Shown here piece after piece: positions 53,706 to 63,139 of a stretch of DNA of 64,000 bases. Made by a program: the position numbers and the translations under genes. The DNA is from Spongiimicrobium salis. Its GTDB lineage: Bacteria > Bacteroidota > Bacteroidia > Flavobacteriales > Flavobacteriaceae. The stretch is from contig NZ_JBHEQA010000004.1 in NCBI RefSeq assembly GCF_043678055.1, positions 186,001 through 250,000 of the forward strand, given 5' to 3'. Each line of letters starts with the position of its first letter. Position 1 is the first letter of the stretch. The notes beneath the pieces were generated by a model that saw only the letters and a list, made by a program, of their open reading frames with translations, ran no database searches and was not told the DNA's origin.

Positions 53706-55799
53706 TTAGTAAAAAGTAGCTCTTTTATCTTCTATCTCTGCCGCATTTTTCAATGCATTGTATACCGCACCATTTACTCTGGCCGCACCAGATTTCTGTA
53801 AGGTATTGGCATAGGTACTATAATTATCTAATTTTGTGGCTTCCTCTTTTTTGGTCACCATGACCATAAAAATACCCGTTTGCCCTTCAATGAGTCCAGA
53901 CGTTGCCCCTTCTTCCAAAGCAAATGCCGTTCCCACGACCAAAGGCTCGCTTCCCGCACCGGGAATAGTTGGTGCTTTAACCGTAAGGGCCGAAGCCGTA
54001 GATACGGTAACATTGTTATCTTTTGCAAGAGCATCCAAGGATTTCCCCTGGTTAGCCGCCAAAATCTGTTCCGCTTTCTTCTTCATTCTAATTTTAGGCA
54101 ATGCCGTTAAAGAAGCATCTTCCACGTCCATCAATCCTTTTTTATAAGTTGCTGTTAATTGCACTACAGCATAGCCCTGGTTTACATTGAAACGCTTAAT
54201 GTCACCAATCTTGGTATCTTCATTAAAAGCCCATTGTACGATGGGACGTTGTGCAGAAAGCCCGGGAAGGTTTTCGTCCATCTCTTTTATTTTGTTTACC
54301 GGCCTAACGAGGTACTCATTCTCTTTGGCCAATTCTGCAAAATTGTTCTTATTGTCCAAGGTTGCCATTTCAAATTTGGTGGCATCCGTGAACAAGGCAC
54401 TGACGGTTTCAGAAGAAGGTGCAACCTCTCTAGCCATTGTGGCCAATTGCACCACATCTTGCTTATCATCCACTTTCACGATATGGAAACCAAAATCTGT
54501 TTCTACCAATCCAATATGTCCTACATCGTTTCCAAAAGCAAAGTCATTAAACTTTGGTGTCATGACACCTTCTTGAAAATATCCCAAATCACCTCCTCTG
54601 GGTGCTGAAGGGCCGTCTGAATTCTCTCTGGCCAAATCTGTAAATACAGCATCTGTTTTAAGCGCTTCGGCCAAAATCTCTTTGGCTTTGGTTTCTGCCT
54701 CCTCCTTGGTTCTTTTGATATCAGGATTGGCACGTTGTGCACCTTCATAGGCAATAAGAATATGACTGGCCTTTACAGAACCGTTAGCTTTTTTATTGAC
54801 CATTTTAGTCACTTTATAAAAATTCCCATCGCGATAAGGGCCATATATATCTCCGATATTTAAGGCCAATAGGGTATCTGCCACGCTAGTGGGCAAATCC
54901 TTTTTTGCCTTATAAATACTATCGTAAGGGATATCAGAACTATTGCTATACATAAAATCCTCATAGTTCGTTGTAGTTCTTAATCCTACTCTCCCATTTT
55001 CATCTCCATCGATCAATTCAGAAATGGCTTTTTTGATGGCCGCTTCATCTTCTAAGGAGGCCGTTTCCTGAAAATATACAAATCGAATATCCCTGGCGTT
55101 CTCCTGCTCATATTCCTTTTCATTCTCCTTAATGTAGGCCGAAATCTCTTCTTTGCTCACGGTAATGGAACTGTCCGCAATCGAGGTGTAAGGAACCCGA
55201 ACATACTTTACATTTACTTTGTCATTGGCCAATTTATAATCCAACTCCCCTTCTTTTAAAGTAGCTCCAACACTAGCCTTAATAAGATTGAAATACGTCT
55301 GTTCTTTGGCTCTTTGAATGATGGCCGCTTCATTTTCCAACCAGGATTGATACAAGGCGGGATTTTCGTTATCCTTTAATCCGCGGATATATCCTCTAAA
55401 CTTATCATCATCAAAAACTCCGCTTTCATTTAAAAATTCGGGATTCTGTGCGTAACCAGGATTAGATTTAATAAAGTTGATGATTTGATCTTGCTCAATA
55501 TTGATGCCCAAATCTTCAAATTGCTCTCCTAAAACAGCATCTCTGACTTCCTGTTCCCAAATGGAATTCACCAACTGCATGGAAGAAGTATTCCCTCCAT
55601 AACGCGATGCACTTTCCATTTTTTGGCGGAACCCATCAATAGAAATTTCGTTTCCATTTACCTCCCCTACACTGGAACCAACTTTAACACCTCCGAGGTC
55701 GCTACTGAATACCCCTGAAATCACAAATGCAAACAATGCCATCCCTATGATCAGTATTAATACTGTGGTTCTCTTTCTTATATTTTCTAAAATTGCCAT
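53706..55799 (-). CDS. SurA/PpiD-type periplasmic peptidyl-prolyl isomerase
   Basis: This 697-residue protein has a basic N-terminus and one membrane helix (TTVLILIIGMALFAFVISG). A SurA_N-like chaperone region follows (about 30-250). The parvulin domain (about 340-450) is marked by VKASHILIAYEGAQ and GGDLGYFQEGVM, with FGFHIVKV at its end. Further chaperone segments complete it. It assists folding of outer-membrane and secreted proteins at the inner membrane. It is the last gene of the coaX–lptC envelope operon, 94 bases after the CNNM gene, which may include its own promoter. Confidence 0.9.
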   Translation of the reverse strand: MAILENIRKRTTVLILIIGMALFAFVISGVFSSDLGGVKVGSSVGEVNGNEISIDGFRQKMESASRYGGNTSSMQLVNSIWEQEVRDAVLGEQFEDLGINIEQDQIINFIKSNPGYAQNPEFLNESGVFDDDKFRGYIRGLKDNENPALYQSWLENEAAIIQRAKEQTYFNLIKASVGATLKEGELDYKLANDKVNVKYVRVPYTSIADSSITVSKEEISAYIKENEKEYEQENARDIRFVYFQETASLEDEAAIKKAISELIDGDENGRVGLRTTTNYEDFMYSNSSDIPYDSIYKAKKDLPTSVADTLLALNIGDIYGPYRDGNFYKVTKMVNKKANGSVKASHILIAYEGAQRANPDIKRTKEEAETKAKEILAEALKTDAVFTDLARENSDGPSAPRGGDLGYFQEGVMTPKFNDFAFGNDVGHIGLVETDFGFHIVKVDDKQDVVQLATMAREVAPSSETVSALFTDATKFEMATLDNKNNFAELAKENEYLVRPVNKIKEMDENLPGLSAQRPIVQWAFNEDTKIGDIKRFNVNQGYAVVQLTATYKKGLMDVEDASLTALPKIRMKKKAEQILAANQGKSLDALAKDNNVTVSTASALTVKAPTIPGAGSEPLVVGTAFALEEGATSGLIEGQTGIFMVMVTKKEEATKLDNYSTYANTLQKSGAARVNGAVYNALKNAAEIEDKRATFY

Positions 55800-55893
55800 T
55801 TTAATAGAATGTTTAAATCAGTTGGCGAAATTACCAATTTCTTTGAAATAAATAAAGAAAATTCGGGGAACAAATCCCCTTTATTGGAGGTCT

Positions 55894-57183
55894 TTAGTCG
55901 TTTTCTAGCACTTTTAGCCGTACCAGATCAATTTTAGTACTGGATACCTCCAATATTGTGAATAGAAAGTTACCGATTTTTATTTCCGTGTCTTGCTCGG
56001 GAATCTCTCCTGTTTCGTTCACGATAAGCCCTCCAAGGGTCTCATACTCGTCACTATCGGGCAGTTCCAGTTTGTAATTTTCATTGAGGTAATCTACTTC
56101 CAAACGCGCTGAAAATTTAAAACTTTCCTCATCCAACTGTTCTTCATAAAGATCTGTGGAATCGTGTTCATCCTCAATTTCCCCAAAGAGCTCTTCCACA
56201 ATATCTTCCACCGTCATAATACCCGAAGTTCCGCCATACTCATCAAGAACAATAGCAATACTCTTTCGTTTTTTGGTCAATACATTTAAAATCTCATGGA
56301 TCAACATGGTTTCTGGCACAAACTCTACAGGCAACAGGATACTCTTAATGGTCTTTGGTCGTTTGAAGAGTTCATAGGAATGTACGTAGCCTATGATATT
56401 ATCTATGGTTCCTTTATAGACTAATATCTTGGAATAACCTGTTTCCACAAAGGTTTTGCTCAGGTTCTTGGTGGTTTCATGGAGTTCTGTAGCAACAATT
56501 TCCGTTCTCGGCACCATAACCTCCCTCGCCTTTACTTCCGAAAATTCCAAAGCATTTTGAAAGATTTGAATTTCGGAATCAATTTCATCTTCTTCTTCCA
56601 CCGTCTCCATCTGCTCCGTGATGTAGTCTCCCAGTTCTATTTTACTGAAAGCCAATTGCACTTGGTCTCCATCCGTTTTAAAAAAGAGTTTTAAAATAAT
56701 ATCGGATATCCAAATCACAAATTCAGATACAATGTAGAACAATAGGTAAAAAAAATAGGCAGGAATAGCCAGTATTTTCAATAAACTATTGGCATAGATT
56801 TGAAACAAGACTTTTGGAAAAAACTCTGCTGTAAACAAAATCACCAATGTTGAAATAATGGTTTGGGTCAAAAGGTTAAAATCTGTCCTTAGCAGTTCCC
56901 AAAAACTTCCCGGTGCCACTTCCCAACTCATCAACCAATTCATGAGAAGATCTCCCATAAAGAATCCATAGATGACCAAAGCAATATTATTGCCTATGAG
57001 CATACTGGCAATAAATTTAGAGGGTCTTTCGGTGAGTTTTGCCAGTACTATGGCCAGAAAACCTTCCTGTTTTTTCTCAATTTCTATGTGAATTTTGTTG
57101 GCGGAAATAAAAGCAATTTCCATTCCCGAAAAAAAAGCGGAAAGCAAAAGGGAGATTACAATAATGACAATGGAAGTCTCCAA
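55894..57183 (-). CDS. CNNM/CorC-type hemolysin family protein
   Basis: This 429-residue protein has a DUF21/CNNM membrane domain (about residues 1-190; IVIIVISLLLSAFFSGMEIA, ASMLIGNNIALVIYGFFMG). A CBS pair follows (about 205-335; VMVPRTEIVATE, GTSGIMTVEDIVEELFGEIEDE), then a CorC_HlyC domain (about 345-425). Members are linked to Mg2+ or Co2+ transport. It resembles GldE of gliding bacteria in architecture, but I cannot support that name, since the usual gldD neighbour is not seen. It starts 5 bases after the small membrane protein. Confidence 0.85.
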   Translation of the reverse strand: METSIVIIVISLLLSAFFSGMEIAFISANKIHIEIEKKQEGFLAIVLAKLTERPSKFIASMLIGNNIALVIYGFFMGDLLMNWLMSWEVAPGSFWELLRTDFNLLTQTIISTLVILFTAEFFPKVLFQIYANSLLKILAIPAYFFYLLFYIVSEFVIWISDIILKLFFKTDGDQVQLAFSKIELGDYITEQMETVEEEDEIDSEIQIFQNALEFSEVKAREVMVPRTEIVATELHETTKNLSKTFVETGYSKILVYKGTIDNIIGYVHSYELFKRPKTIKSILLPVEFVPETMLIHEILNVLTKKRKSIAIVLDEYGGTSGIMTVEDIVEELFGEIEDEHDSTDLYEEQLDEESFKFSARLEVDYLNENYKLELPDSDEYETLGGLIVNETGEIPEQDTEIKIGNFLFTILEVSSTKIDLVRLKVLEND

Positions 57184-57188
57184 TAGGT

Positions 57189-57389
57189 TTAAGGCTTATC
57201 TTGATTTCGTTTTTCAAATTTTTGCCGATAGCGTCTTCTGAACAAAAACATTGCCGTGGAGATTATGGCAAAGAAGATAAACAAGTACGTTCCTTCCCTA
57301 TTGGTGTTCCACTCGCTAAAGATTTTGTACAGTGACAATACAGCCACGATCAAATAAAGATATTCTGTATATTTTAAAATTTTAATCAT
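57189..57389 (-). CDS. Small two-helix membrane protein
   Basis: This 66-residue protein has two hydrophobic helices (YLYLIVAVLSLYKIFSEW and YLFIFFAIISTAMFLF) and a strongly basic tail (RRRYRQKFEKRNQDK). By the positive-inside rule, both ends are cytoplasmic. It overlaps the end of lptC by 8 bases and ends 5 bases before the CNNM start, so it is translated with them. I do not recognise a family beyond conserved small membrane proteins at this locus. Confidence 0.7.
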   Translation of the reverse strand: MIKILKYTEYLYLIVAVLSLYKIFSEWNTNREGTYLFIFFAIISTAMFLFRRRYRQKFEKRNQDKP

Positions 57390-58008
57390 CTTGTTTTTCT
57401 TCTTCTACTTTACCTTCCTCGATGGTAGCTATTCCTTCCGTTTTATGCGCCTTAAAAAAACTGAAATCCCTTTTTAGATTCATCCCTACTCCCTTCATAT
57501 CAGTACCTTCTTCCGGGTCAATAAATCTAAACTTTTCTTCCGTAAAAATCCATTCGTTGGCACGATCCCAATAGACTTGTGATGTTTCCATCCTTTTCCC
57601 GTCGTGACTTTCCATGATTACATTTCCTTGTAAATCTATAACATTTGTTTCAGAATAAATAATGCCGTAATCTGCTTTAATGATACTTTTTTTCCCTTCC
57701 TCATTAAAGAAATCCAAAGTAAGTCCTTTGGGAAAAGTGCGATAGCGAAATGTTAAATTCTCAAAATCTTCGCTCCTAGGGCTTTCGAGAATGGCCACCA
57801 CACGAGAATTCGCCTTTCCTTCCCGGCCAATAACTTCCCCGGTTTCCGTATATATTAACTTAAAATTTTCCGCAATGGCTTGAGGAAAACTCTTTTTTTG
57901 TGCTTCGGCCCCCACGCGTTCATAGCGGTCCTGACACGATAAAAAAAGCATTGCCATAGTAACTACTACGGCAATGCTTTTAAAATTATATGTTAAAAAT
58001 GTGTACAT
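57382..58008 (-). CDS. lptC: LPS export ABC transporter periplasmic protein LptC
   Basis: This 208-residue protein has a lipoprotein-like signal (MLFLSCQ) instead of the simple anchor of E. coli LptC. The LptC/OstA-type beta-jellyroll follows: NFKLIYTETGEVIGREGKA, IIKADYGIIYSETNVIDLQG and MESHDGKRMETSQVYWDR. It receives LPS from the LptBFG transporter and passes it to the periplasmic bridge. The order TPR–lptC–small protein–CNNM is common in this family. The acidic tail EEGKVEEEKQDD is a local extension. Confidence 0.85.
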   Translation of the reverse strand: MYTFLTYNFKSIAVVVTMAMLFLSCQDRYERVGAEAQKKSFPQAIAENFKLIYTETGEVIGREGKANSRVVAILESPRSEDFENLTFRYRTFPKGLTLDFFNEEGKKSIIKADYGIIYSETNVIDLQGNVIMESHDGKRMETSQVYWDRANEWIFTEEKFRFIDPEEGTDMKGVGMNLKRDFSFFKAHKTEGIATIEEGKVEEEKQDD

Positions 58009-58009
58009 C

Positions 58010-59380
58010 CTATAGGTTGGGCACTTTTACGCTACCACCTACCCAACAAGAGAAGGTTACACTTTTACCGGCCATTCCGGCATTAAAAATGTCTGTTTTA
58101 GAAGGCGCCTTTGCATTATAACTTGCAGCGGCCGCATTTGCTCTTCCACGTAAAGAAGGATCTACTCTTCCCGCTTTACGGGCCATTTCTGCCGCTTTCC
58201 AGTACAATGCTCTTTTTTCAAAAGTGGTGCTACCACAATCGTTGGCACTCCCTGGATACAGACTTGCGATCAACAAATAGGCTTTTCCCATAGAAGGATT
58301 AGATTCGATTGCCTTACGGGCATAACTTCTTGCCGTTGACTTACTACTTCTTCTATAGATAGACGCAATCTTATACTGAATATTGGCCTTCTTATCAGAA
58401 TCTGTTTCCAACTCCGTTGCCTTTGTAAAATCGGCCAAAGCTCCTTTGGTATCCTTCGCTTTTTGTTTCAACAATCCAAGGTAAAAATAGGTGTCTGCTG
58501 TTGGTGCCAACGCATTTTGAGCTTCCACCAATTGTACGAACAAAGGATCATCGGTACATTCTTTGGCAAACATTCTTCCTACGGCTCTCTTTACCCAAAC
58601 TACATCATTCTTTTTAGCTTCGAAACTCTTTTGGTATAATGGAATTAAATTTTCACAATTCGCCAAATCTCCCAATTTGGTATCTATACTTCCTGAGATC
58701 TTACCAAAAGATTCAGAGTTTGTACTATAAATTCTCAAACGTCTTTTCTCCTTGGCAGATAAGGTATTTGCTTCTTCCTTAGGCAATAACTTTGCAATCT
58801 GATCGGTGAGTTTTTTGTTCTCTACTTCAATTTTCTCCGTTACATCATCATAGGTATCAAAAACCAATTGCAATTCTTTTTCACCAGCCTTGTGCAAGTT
58901 CACCAAGCTAGAGAAATACAAATATAGCGCCTTAGGGTTTTTAAAATTTTCTTTGTCTTCCGTAAAAGCTCTATGCAATCCATCGTAGATCTGTATGTCG
59001 GAAAGCATCTTATTATCATACTTGAACAATACTTCCTTCGTTATCATCGCAGCCTTGTTAAAGCGCTTGGGGAAGTACTTCATACTATTTTGATATAGCT
59101 CATCCAAATCCGCAATAGCAGCATCTTTGTCTGCAGCAGAAGCCTTCTTTATTCTATCCTTAAGGATTTTTTCTCCTTGAGAGAAAGTTGCCCTATTCAA
59201 CGATGGACAATTATCGTACACCATTTTCCAAGGCTCATAGGCCGCATCAAAGTTTTTCACTTTTGCATGTTCGTTGAAAATGGAGAGATTGGTCAGACAT
59301 TCTGGATTCTGATCCTGAGCATTACTTACACTCATGGCTCCTAGTAAAGCAATTGCCATTAAGTAAAGATTCGTTTTCAT
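58010..59380 (-). CDS. Secreted tetratricopeptide-repeat protein
   Basis: This 456-residue protein has a signal peptide (LYLMAIALLGAMSVSNAQ). Helical repeats of TPR type fill the C-terminal half (FYLGLLKQKAKDTKGALADF, QYKIASIYRRSSKSTARSYA, PSMGKAYLLIASLYPG). Cysteines occur at CLTNL, DNCPS, FAKECTDDP and NDCGS, and periplasmic location would allow disulfides. It probably acts as a binding scaffold in the envelope; no partner is known to me. lptC starts 1 base after its stop, so translation is coupled. Confidence 0.75.
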   Translation of the reverse strand: MKTNLYLMAIALLGAMSVSNAQDQNPECLTNLSIFNEHAKVKNFDAAYEPWKMVYDNCPSLNRATFSQGEKILKDRIKKASAADKDAAIADLDELYQNSMKYFPKRFNKAAMITKEVLFKYDNKMLSDIQIYDGLHRAFTEDKENFKNPKALYLYFSSLVNLHKAGEKELQLVFDTYDDVTEKIEVENKKLTDQIAKLLPKEEANTLSAKEKRRLRIYSTNSESFGKISGSIDTKLGDLANCENLIPLYQKSFEAKKNDVVWVKRAVGRMFAKECTDDPLFVQLVEAQNALAPTADTYFYLGLLKQKAKDTKGALADFTKATELETDSDKKANIQYKIASIYRRSSKSTARSYARKAIESNPSMGKAYLLIASLYPGSANDCGSTTFEKRALYWKAAEMARKAGRVDPSLRGRANAAAASYNAKAPSKTDIFNAGMAGKSVTFSCWVGGSVKVPNL

Positions 59381-59418
59381 ATCATCAATTGTTTAAAAGC
59401 GGTTAATGTACTAATTTA

Positions 59419-60687
59419 TTAATTTAATTTCCTCTTTTGGAACCAAAAACTATCGTTTAACGATATTCCCAAGTTCACATTAAAGTAACTTTCTTTGATT
59501 AGGTTGGCATCTGTTGTCCCCCTGTTTCCTACTTCAAAACCAAGGTTAATATTAGAGAAGCCTCTACCCAATGGTAAACCAACTCCAAAAGTTATGCCAA
59601 AATCATTTATTTCCGTGTCGTTAACAATCATTCCTGACTTGGAAACGCGAGCTCCGAGTCTGTAGGTCACTCTCTTGAAATACCCTGTAAAAGTACTATA
59701 ATTAGGAATATAAAACCCTCCTATAGCAAAACTACTGGCATCGTCAAATCTGAAATTGGATACGGCTAAAAAATCATTCGAAAAATCGCTCAATTGCTGA
59801 AAGCTGTATTCCGCGCCCACAAACCATTTTCTCGTTTTTCCAATACCCAATCCCAAGGTTGTTGTGGTTGGGATTTTTAAATCCGTATTCCGTAATCCTG
59901 CAGCGGCAAGGTCAACTTCGACCACTTCGATCTCTGCACCTGCAATTTGTTCAAAAGAACCTATTTCCTGTGAATTCTCCGAAGTCAAATTTGCTTGGGT
60001 ACTCACCACCACTGAACCATGAAAATTAAGGTTCTTTTTTAAGGGCAAAACATAATTTGCCCCAAAATCAAAGGCTAGTCCATTTACTCTGGACTCCCTC
60101 CTGTCCAATGTTCCAAATTGAACATTCTCCACGCTTTGTATCCTGTTGGCGCGCAAGGTTCCAAAATTAAAATTTGCCGTAGCTCCAAGACTCAAGTTTT
60201 TGGTCACTTGATATCCTAAGGAGGCATATACCCTATTCAATCCGCCATCTCCTGAAAACGCATTGGTCACCGTAGCATTATTCGCGTTGGCACTTTGTGA
60301 AACGATATTATATCCTACGGATGAAAAAGGGGCCACCCCCAGTCCCAATCCTAAATTTTTTCGCAATCGAAAACCCAGAGAAAGATACTCAAGGTTGGTA
60401 ATACGTGTTCGTTCCGCTGCGGTTGCGCTTTCCAAATTAATTTCACTATGCGAAATTCCAGCAGAATAGGTGGTGAGCAATAATTTGCTATACGCAGCCG
60501 GGTTTTGCAGATTGATATGGATACTATCCGCAAAGACACTAATTCCTCCCATCATCCGATTTTCTACAGTCCCCGATGATCTCAGCTCCCCAATACCAAA
60601 AAAAGAGTAAGGCGACGCTGAACTATTTTGAGCGTATATGCCACTAGCTGCACAGCATAGTATTGCAATTACGATTTTTCTTATCAT
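59419..60687 (-). CDS. Outer-membrane beta-barrel protein of unknown function
   Basis: This 422-residue protein has a signal peptide (IVIAILCCAASGIYAQ). The mature part alternates hydrophobic residues in a pattern of membrane strands (YLSLGFRLRKNLGLGLGVAPF, LGYQVTKNLSLGATANFNFG, TTLGLGIGKTRKWFVGAEYSF). A C-terminal strand finishes it (NVNLGISLNDSFWFQ). It resembles the flavobacterial counterparts of PorV/FadL-like barrels in overall layout, but I cannot assign a substrate. The ATG follows the coaX stop with no gap. Confidence 0.72.
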   Translation of the reverse strand: MIRKIVIAILCCAASGIYAQNSSASPYSFFGIGELRSSGTVENRMMGGISVFADSIHINLQNPAAYSKLLLTTYSAGISHSEINLESATAAERTRITNLEYLSLGFRLRKNLGLGLGVAPFSSVGYNIVSQSANANNATVTNAFSGDGGLNRVYASLGYQVTKNLSLGATANFNFGTLRANRIQSVENVQFGTLDRRESRVNGLAFDFGANYVLPLKKNLNFHGSVVVSTQANLTSENSQEIGSFEQIAGAEIEVVEVDLAAAGLRNTDLKIPTTTTLGLGIGKTRKWFVGAEYSFQQLSDFSNDFLAVSNFRFDDASSFAIGGFYIPNYSTFTGYFKRVTYRLGARVSKSGMIVNDTEINDFGITFGVGLPLGRGFSNINLGFEVGNRGTTDANLIKESYFNVNLGISLNDSFWFQKRKLN

Positions 60688-61416
60688 TTAGTGTTTGTTG
60701 TATTCCAGTAAATAATTTAAGCCTCTAAGGAGAAAATTAGAATTCGCAAATATGGTATTTTTTAATCGTTTTGACAAAAATTGAGCGTCACCGCCTGTTA
60801 AAATAACTGTTAAATCTATAAAACGTGCACTATATTGGTTGATTACACCATCAATTTCATTGCAAATCCCATTAATTACTCCGCTATGGATTCCGGTTTC
60901 GGTAGAGTTCCCGATAATATCAATGATGTCCTCAGGAGCAAGTTTGGGCAATTTAGAAGTTTGCCGGTGTAACGCCCTGTAACGCATATGAATACCTGGA
61001 GAAATGGCTCCCCCCAAATATTCTCCATAATCGTTCACCATATCATAGGTCACACAGGTTCCCGCATCCACAATTAGAGTATTCCCGTTTGGGTTATCAT
61101 AGAAAGCGGCCGTAGCCAAGGCAATGCGATCTACCCCTAAAGTTTGGGGCGTAGCATAAGAATTTTTAAAAGGGACCAAGGAACTATGGTCCAATACGTG
61201 CACCTTACAGAATAAGGACACTATTTGAATATCTTTCTTTCCCAAATTCCCCACAGAAGAAACAATGGCATGTCCAATATTAGGAAATTCTTCAAAAATA
61301 AGTTTAAGTTGACCTGAAAAATCAGAAAGCGCAATTTTCACCTTGGACAAGAGGGTATCTTTGTCAAACACAGCGAGTTTCACCATGGTATTTCCGGCAT
61401 CAATGATCAGATTCAT
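60688..61416 (-). CDS. coaX: Type III pantothenate kinase
   Basis: This 242-residue acetate/sugar-kinase-fold enzyme phosphorylates pantothenate as the first step of CoA synthesis. It has phosphate-1 DAGNTMVKLAVFD (residues 6-18), PQTLGVDRIALATAAF, DAGTCVTYDMVN (phosphate-2) and GGAISPGIHMRYRALHRQTS, and ends in the adenosine motif VILTGGDAQFL. It heads the operon that continues with the outer-membrane protein, TPR protein, lptC and others. A tRNA-Phe gene lies just upstream on the opposite strand. Confidence 0.96.
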   Translation of the reverse strand: MNLIIDAGNTMVKLAVFDKDTLLSKVKIALSDFSGQLKLIFEEFPNIGHAIVSSVGNLGKKDIQIVSLFCKVHVLDHSSLVPFKNSYATPQTLGVDRIALATAAFYDNPNGNTLIVDAGTCVTYDMVNDYGEYLGGAISPGIHMRYRALHRQTSKLPKLAPEDIIDIIGNSTETGIHSGVINGICNEIDGVINQYSARFIDLTVILTGGDAQFLSKRLKNTIFANSNFLLRGLNYLLEYNKH

Positions 61417-61469
61417 AGGGCAAAGGTCTAAAAATGTAAAAAAACAAACACCTTTTTTTGCATTTTTGT

Positions 61470-61499
61470 TTGTATATCCTAAAATTGAAATTATATTTG
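61470..61499 (+). promoter_or_regulatory. Promoter of tRNA-Phe
   Basis: TTG (61470-61472), 19-base spacer, TATATTTG (61492-61499), an exact match to the Bacteroidota consensus, 17 bases upstream of the tRNA 5' end. Confidence 0.7.
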
Positions 61500-61516
61500 C
61501 ACCCGCTTACAGCGCT

Positions 61517-61589
<73 letters not shown>

Positions 61590-61592
61590 CAT

Positions 61593-61624
61593 AAAAAACC
61601 CGAACAAGTTGTTCGGGTTTTTTT
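61593..61624 (+). terminator. Rho-independent terminator after tRNA-Phe
   Basis: ACCCGAAC/GTTCGGGT stem with flanking A and T runs (AAAAAACCCGAAC ... GTTCGGGTTTTTTT), starting 4 bases after the tRNA. It may also terminate the msrA transcript coming from the other side. Confidence 0.85.
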
Positions 61625-61657
61625 ATGGTTGATGCCCAAGCATCCTTTGTAATAATG

Positions 61658-62209
61658 CTAAACCGTAGTTTTCCTTAGTTTATCGGCATGCATTTTCCGC
61701 AATTTTACCAATTTAGGAGTGATTACAGCGCTACAATAGCCTTGGCTTTGGTTGTTCCTATAATAATCTTGATGATAGTCCTCCGCCTCGTAAAAAACAC
61801 CCAAAGGGCTAATTTCCGTGACAATGGGATTTTCGTAATAGGACGTCATTTCCTGAGCGACTTCTAAGGCTACCTCTTGCTGTATCTCATCATGGTAATA
61901 AATCACCGAACGATATTGGGTACCACGATCCGCGCCCTGACGATTTAAGGTAGTAGGATCATGGCTCGTCATAAATACGTTCAGAATATCCTTATATGAA
62001 ATTAGGCTTTCATCAAAAGAAACCTGAATGACCTCAGCATGGCCCGTTAAACCAGAACAGACCTCCCTATACGTAGGTCTTCCCGGGGCATTTCCCCCAG
62101 TATATCCCGAAACGATTTTTTCCACGCCTTTTATTTCCTGAAAAACCGCTTCCACACACCAAAAACATCCACCCCCAAGAGTGGCCATTTGTATTTTTTT
62201 TTGATTCAT
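61658..62209 (-). CDS. msrA: Peptide-methionine (S)-S-oxide reductase
   Basis: This 183-residue enzyme repairs methionine-S-sulfoxide. The catalytic motif is GGGCFWCVEAVFQ (nucleophile Cys about 15). SGYTGGNAPGRPTYREVCSG and YHDEIQQ/AEDYHQDYYRNN complete the active site, and a further Cys lies in GYCSAVI. Cytoplasmic (no signal peptide). It overlaps the end of msrB by 4 bases (ATGA), and the pair handles both sulfoxide stereoisomers. Confidence 0.96.
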   Translation of the reverse strand: MNQKKIQMATLGGGCFWCVEAVFQEIKGVEKIVSGYTGGNAPGRPTYREVCSGLTGHAEVIQVSFDESLISYKDILNVFMTSHDPTTLNRQGADRGTQYRSVIYYHDEIQQEVALEVAQEMTSYYENPIVTEISPLGVFYEAEDYHQDYYRNNQSQGYCSAVITPKLVKLRKMHADKLRKTTV

Positions 62210-62658
62210 ATTTTTTTCCTTTCTATTTGAATTGATTCAGAATTTATACAGTAACGTAATCCGCTAGGTTCCGGACCATCTGGGAACACATGTCCCAAAT
62301 GCGCATCGCAGGTATTGCACATGACCTCAACACGCACCATCCCGAAAGAGCTGTCCTTTTCATATTTGATGGCATTTTCCTTTATTGGGGCCGTAAAACT
62401 TGGCCACCCACTTCCCGAACCAAATTTGATCGAGGAATCAAACAAAGGACTATTGCAACAAATACAGTGATACTGGCCTTCATCATAAACACTACAGAGC
62501 GCTCCGCTATGAGCAGCTTCAGTACCCTTCTTTCTAGTAATCCGAAATTGCTCTGGTGTCAACAATTCCTTCCATTCCTTTTCGGTCTTCACAACTCGTT
62601 TGTCCGGATCTGGGTTTCCTTTTACCGAAAAATGTATGACATCTTTCCAAGTCATCAT
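62206..62658 (-). CDS. msrB: Peptide-methionine (R)-S-oxide reductase
   Basis: This 150-residue enzyme repairs methionine-R-sulfoxide. Zinc-binding pairs are CICC and CNTC (in VMCNTCDAHLGHVF), and the catalytic Cys lies in GLRYCINSESIQ. The family opening KEWKELLTPEQFRITRKKGTE is present. Unusually for this phylum, a strong Shine-Dalgarno AAAGGAG lies 7 bases upstream of the ATG (62666-62672), and TACTTTTG (62690-62697) provides an exact -7 element. The adjacent msrA is translationally coupled. Confidence 0.95.
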   Translation of the reverse strand: MMTWKDVIHFSVKGNPDPDKRVVKTEKEWKELLTPEQFRITRKKGTEAAHSGALCSVYDEGQYHCICCNSPLFDSSIKFGSGSGWPSFTAPIKENAIKYEKDSSFGMVRVEVMCNTCDAHLGHVFPDGPEPSGLRYCINSESIQIERKKI

Positions 62659-62665
62659 ATAAAAT

Positions 62666-62697
62666 CTCCTTTCTGTTTTAATTACATATCAAAAGTA
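62666..62697 (-). promoter_or_regulatory. -7 element and strong ribosome-binding site of msrBA
   Basis: Minus strand TACTTTTG (62690-62697) is an exact TANNTTTG. The AAAGGAG at 62666-62672 is one of the few clear Shine-Dalgarno sites in the window. It supports the start at 62658. Confidence 0.5.
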
Positions 62698-62823
62698 CAA
62701 AGGAAACCTAGGAAATACCATGTACATTCTACATGAGAAATTATACATTTTACACTTCTTAAACCGGAGCAAAGCTCCAATATGGGTTTTTACGACACCC
62801 TTATATCGACTAACACAAATTGC

Positions 62824-63102
62824 TCAGGCATTGATAATAATAAGGATACTGCTCACCACAACGCTTGCGATAAGCAAATTAAAACTAATTTTTGGTTTTT
62901 GCTGTGATAAAATAGCGCCATTATAAAACATACAGAGTATGGTTACTATAAACAATTGTACCATATTCAATGTGGTATTTCCATTGATCAATATATACAT
63001 GGCGGCAACAGAACCCAAACAGCTCTGGCCTATGATGGCCAATGGGGCATAACTCATTATTCTTTTTTGATACTCTCCGAAATAACTTTGATAGATACTC
63101 AT
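62824..63102 (-). CDS. Small three-helix membrane protein
   Basis: This 92-residue protein has three hydrophobic helices: YAPLAIIGQSCLGSVAAMYIL, MVQLFIVTILCMFYNGAILS and NLLIASVVVSSILIIINA. The N-terminus is short and polar (MSIYQSYFGEYQKR). No motif suggests a function. It follows the truncated haemoglobin gene by 37 bases on the same strand, so it may be co-transcribed with the haemoglobin and cupin genes. An alternative start at Met16 (MSYAPLAI) would shorten it to 77 residues. Confidence 0.6.
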   Translation of the reverse strand: MSIYQSYFGEYQKRIMSYAPLAIIGQSCLGSVAAMYILINGNTTLNMVQLFIVTILCMFYNGAILSQQKPKISFNLLIASVVVSSILIIINA

Positions 63103-63139
63103 TTTTTTATTTATTTAAAATCTAAACCTTGCATTCATA

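Noticed and set aside
55894..57183. Naming the CNNM protein GldE
   Set aside because: Architecture agrees, but the gldD neighbour is missing and the N-terminus is generic, so the hemolysin-family name is safer.
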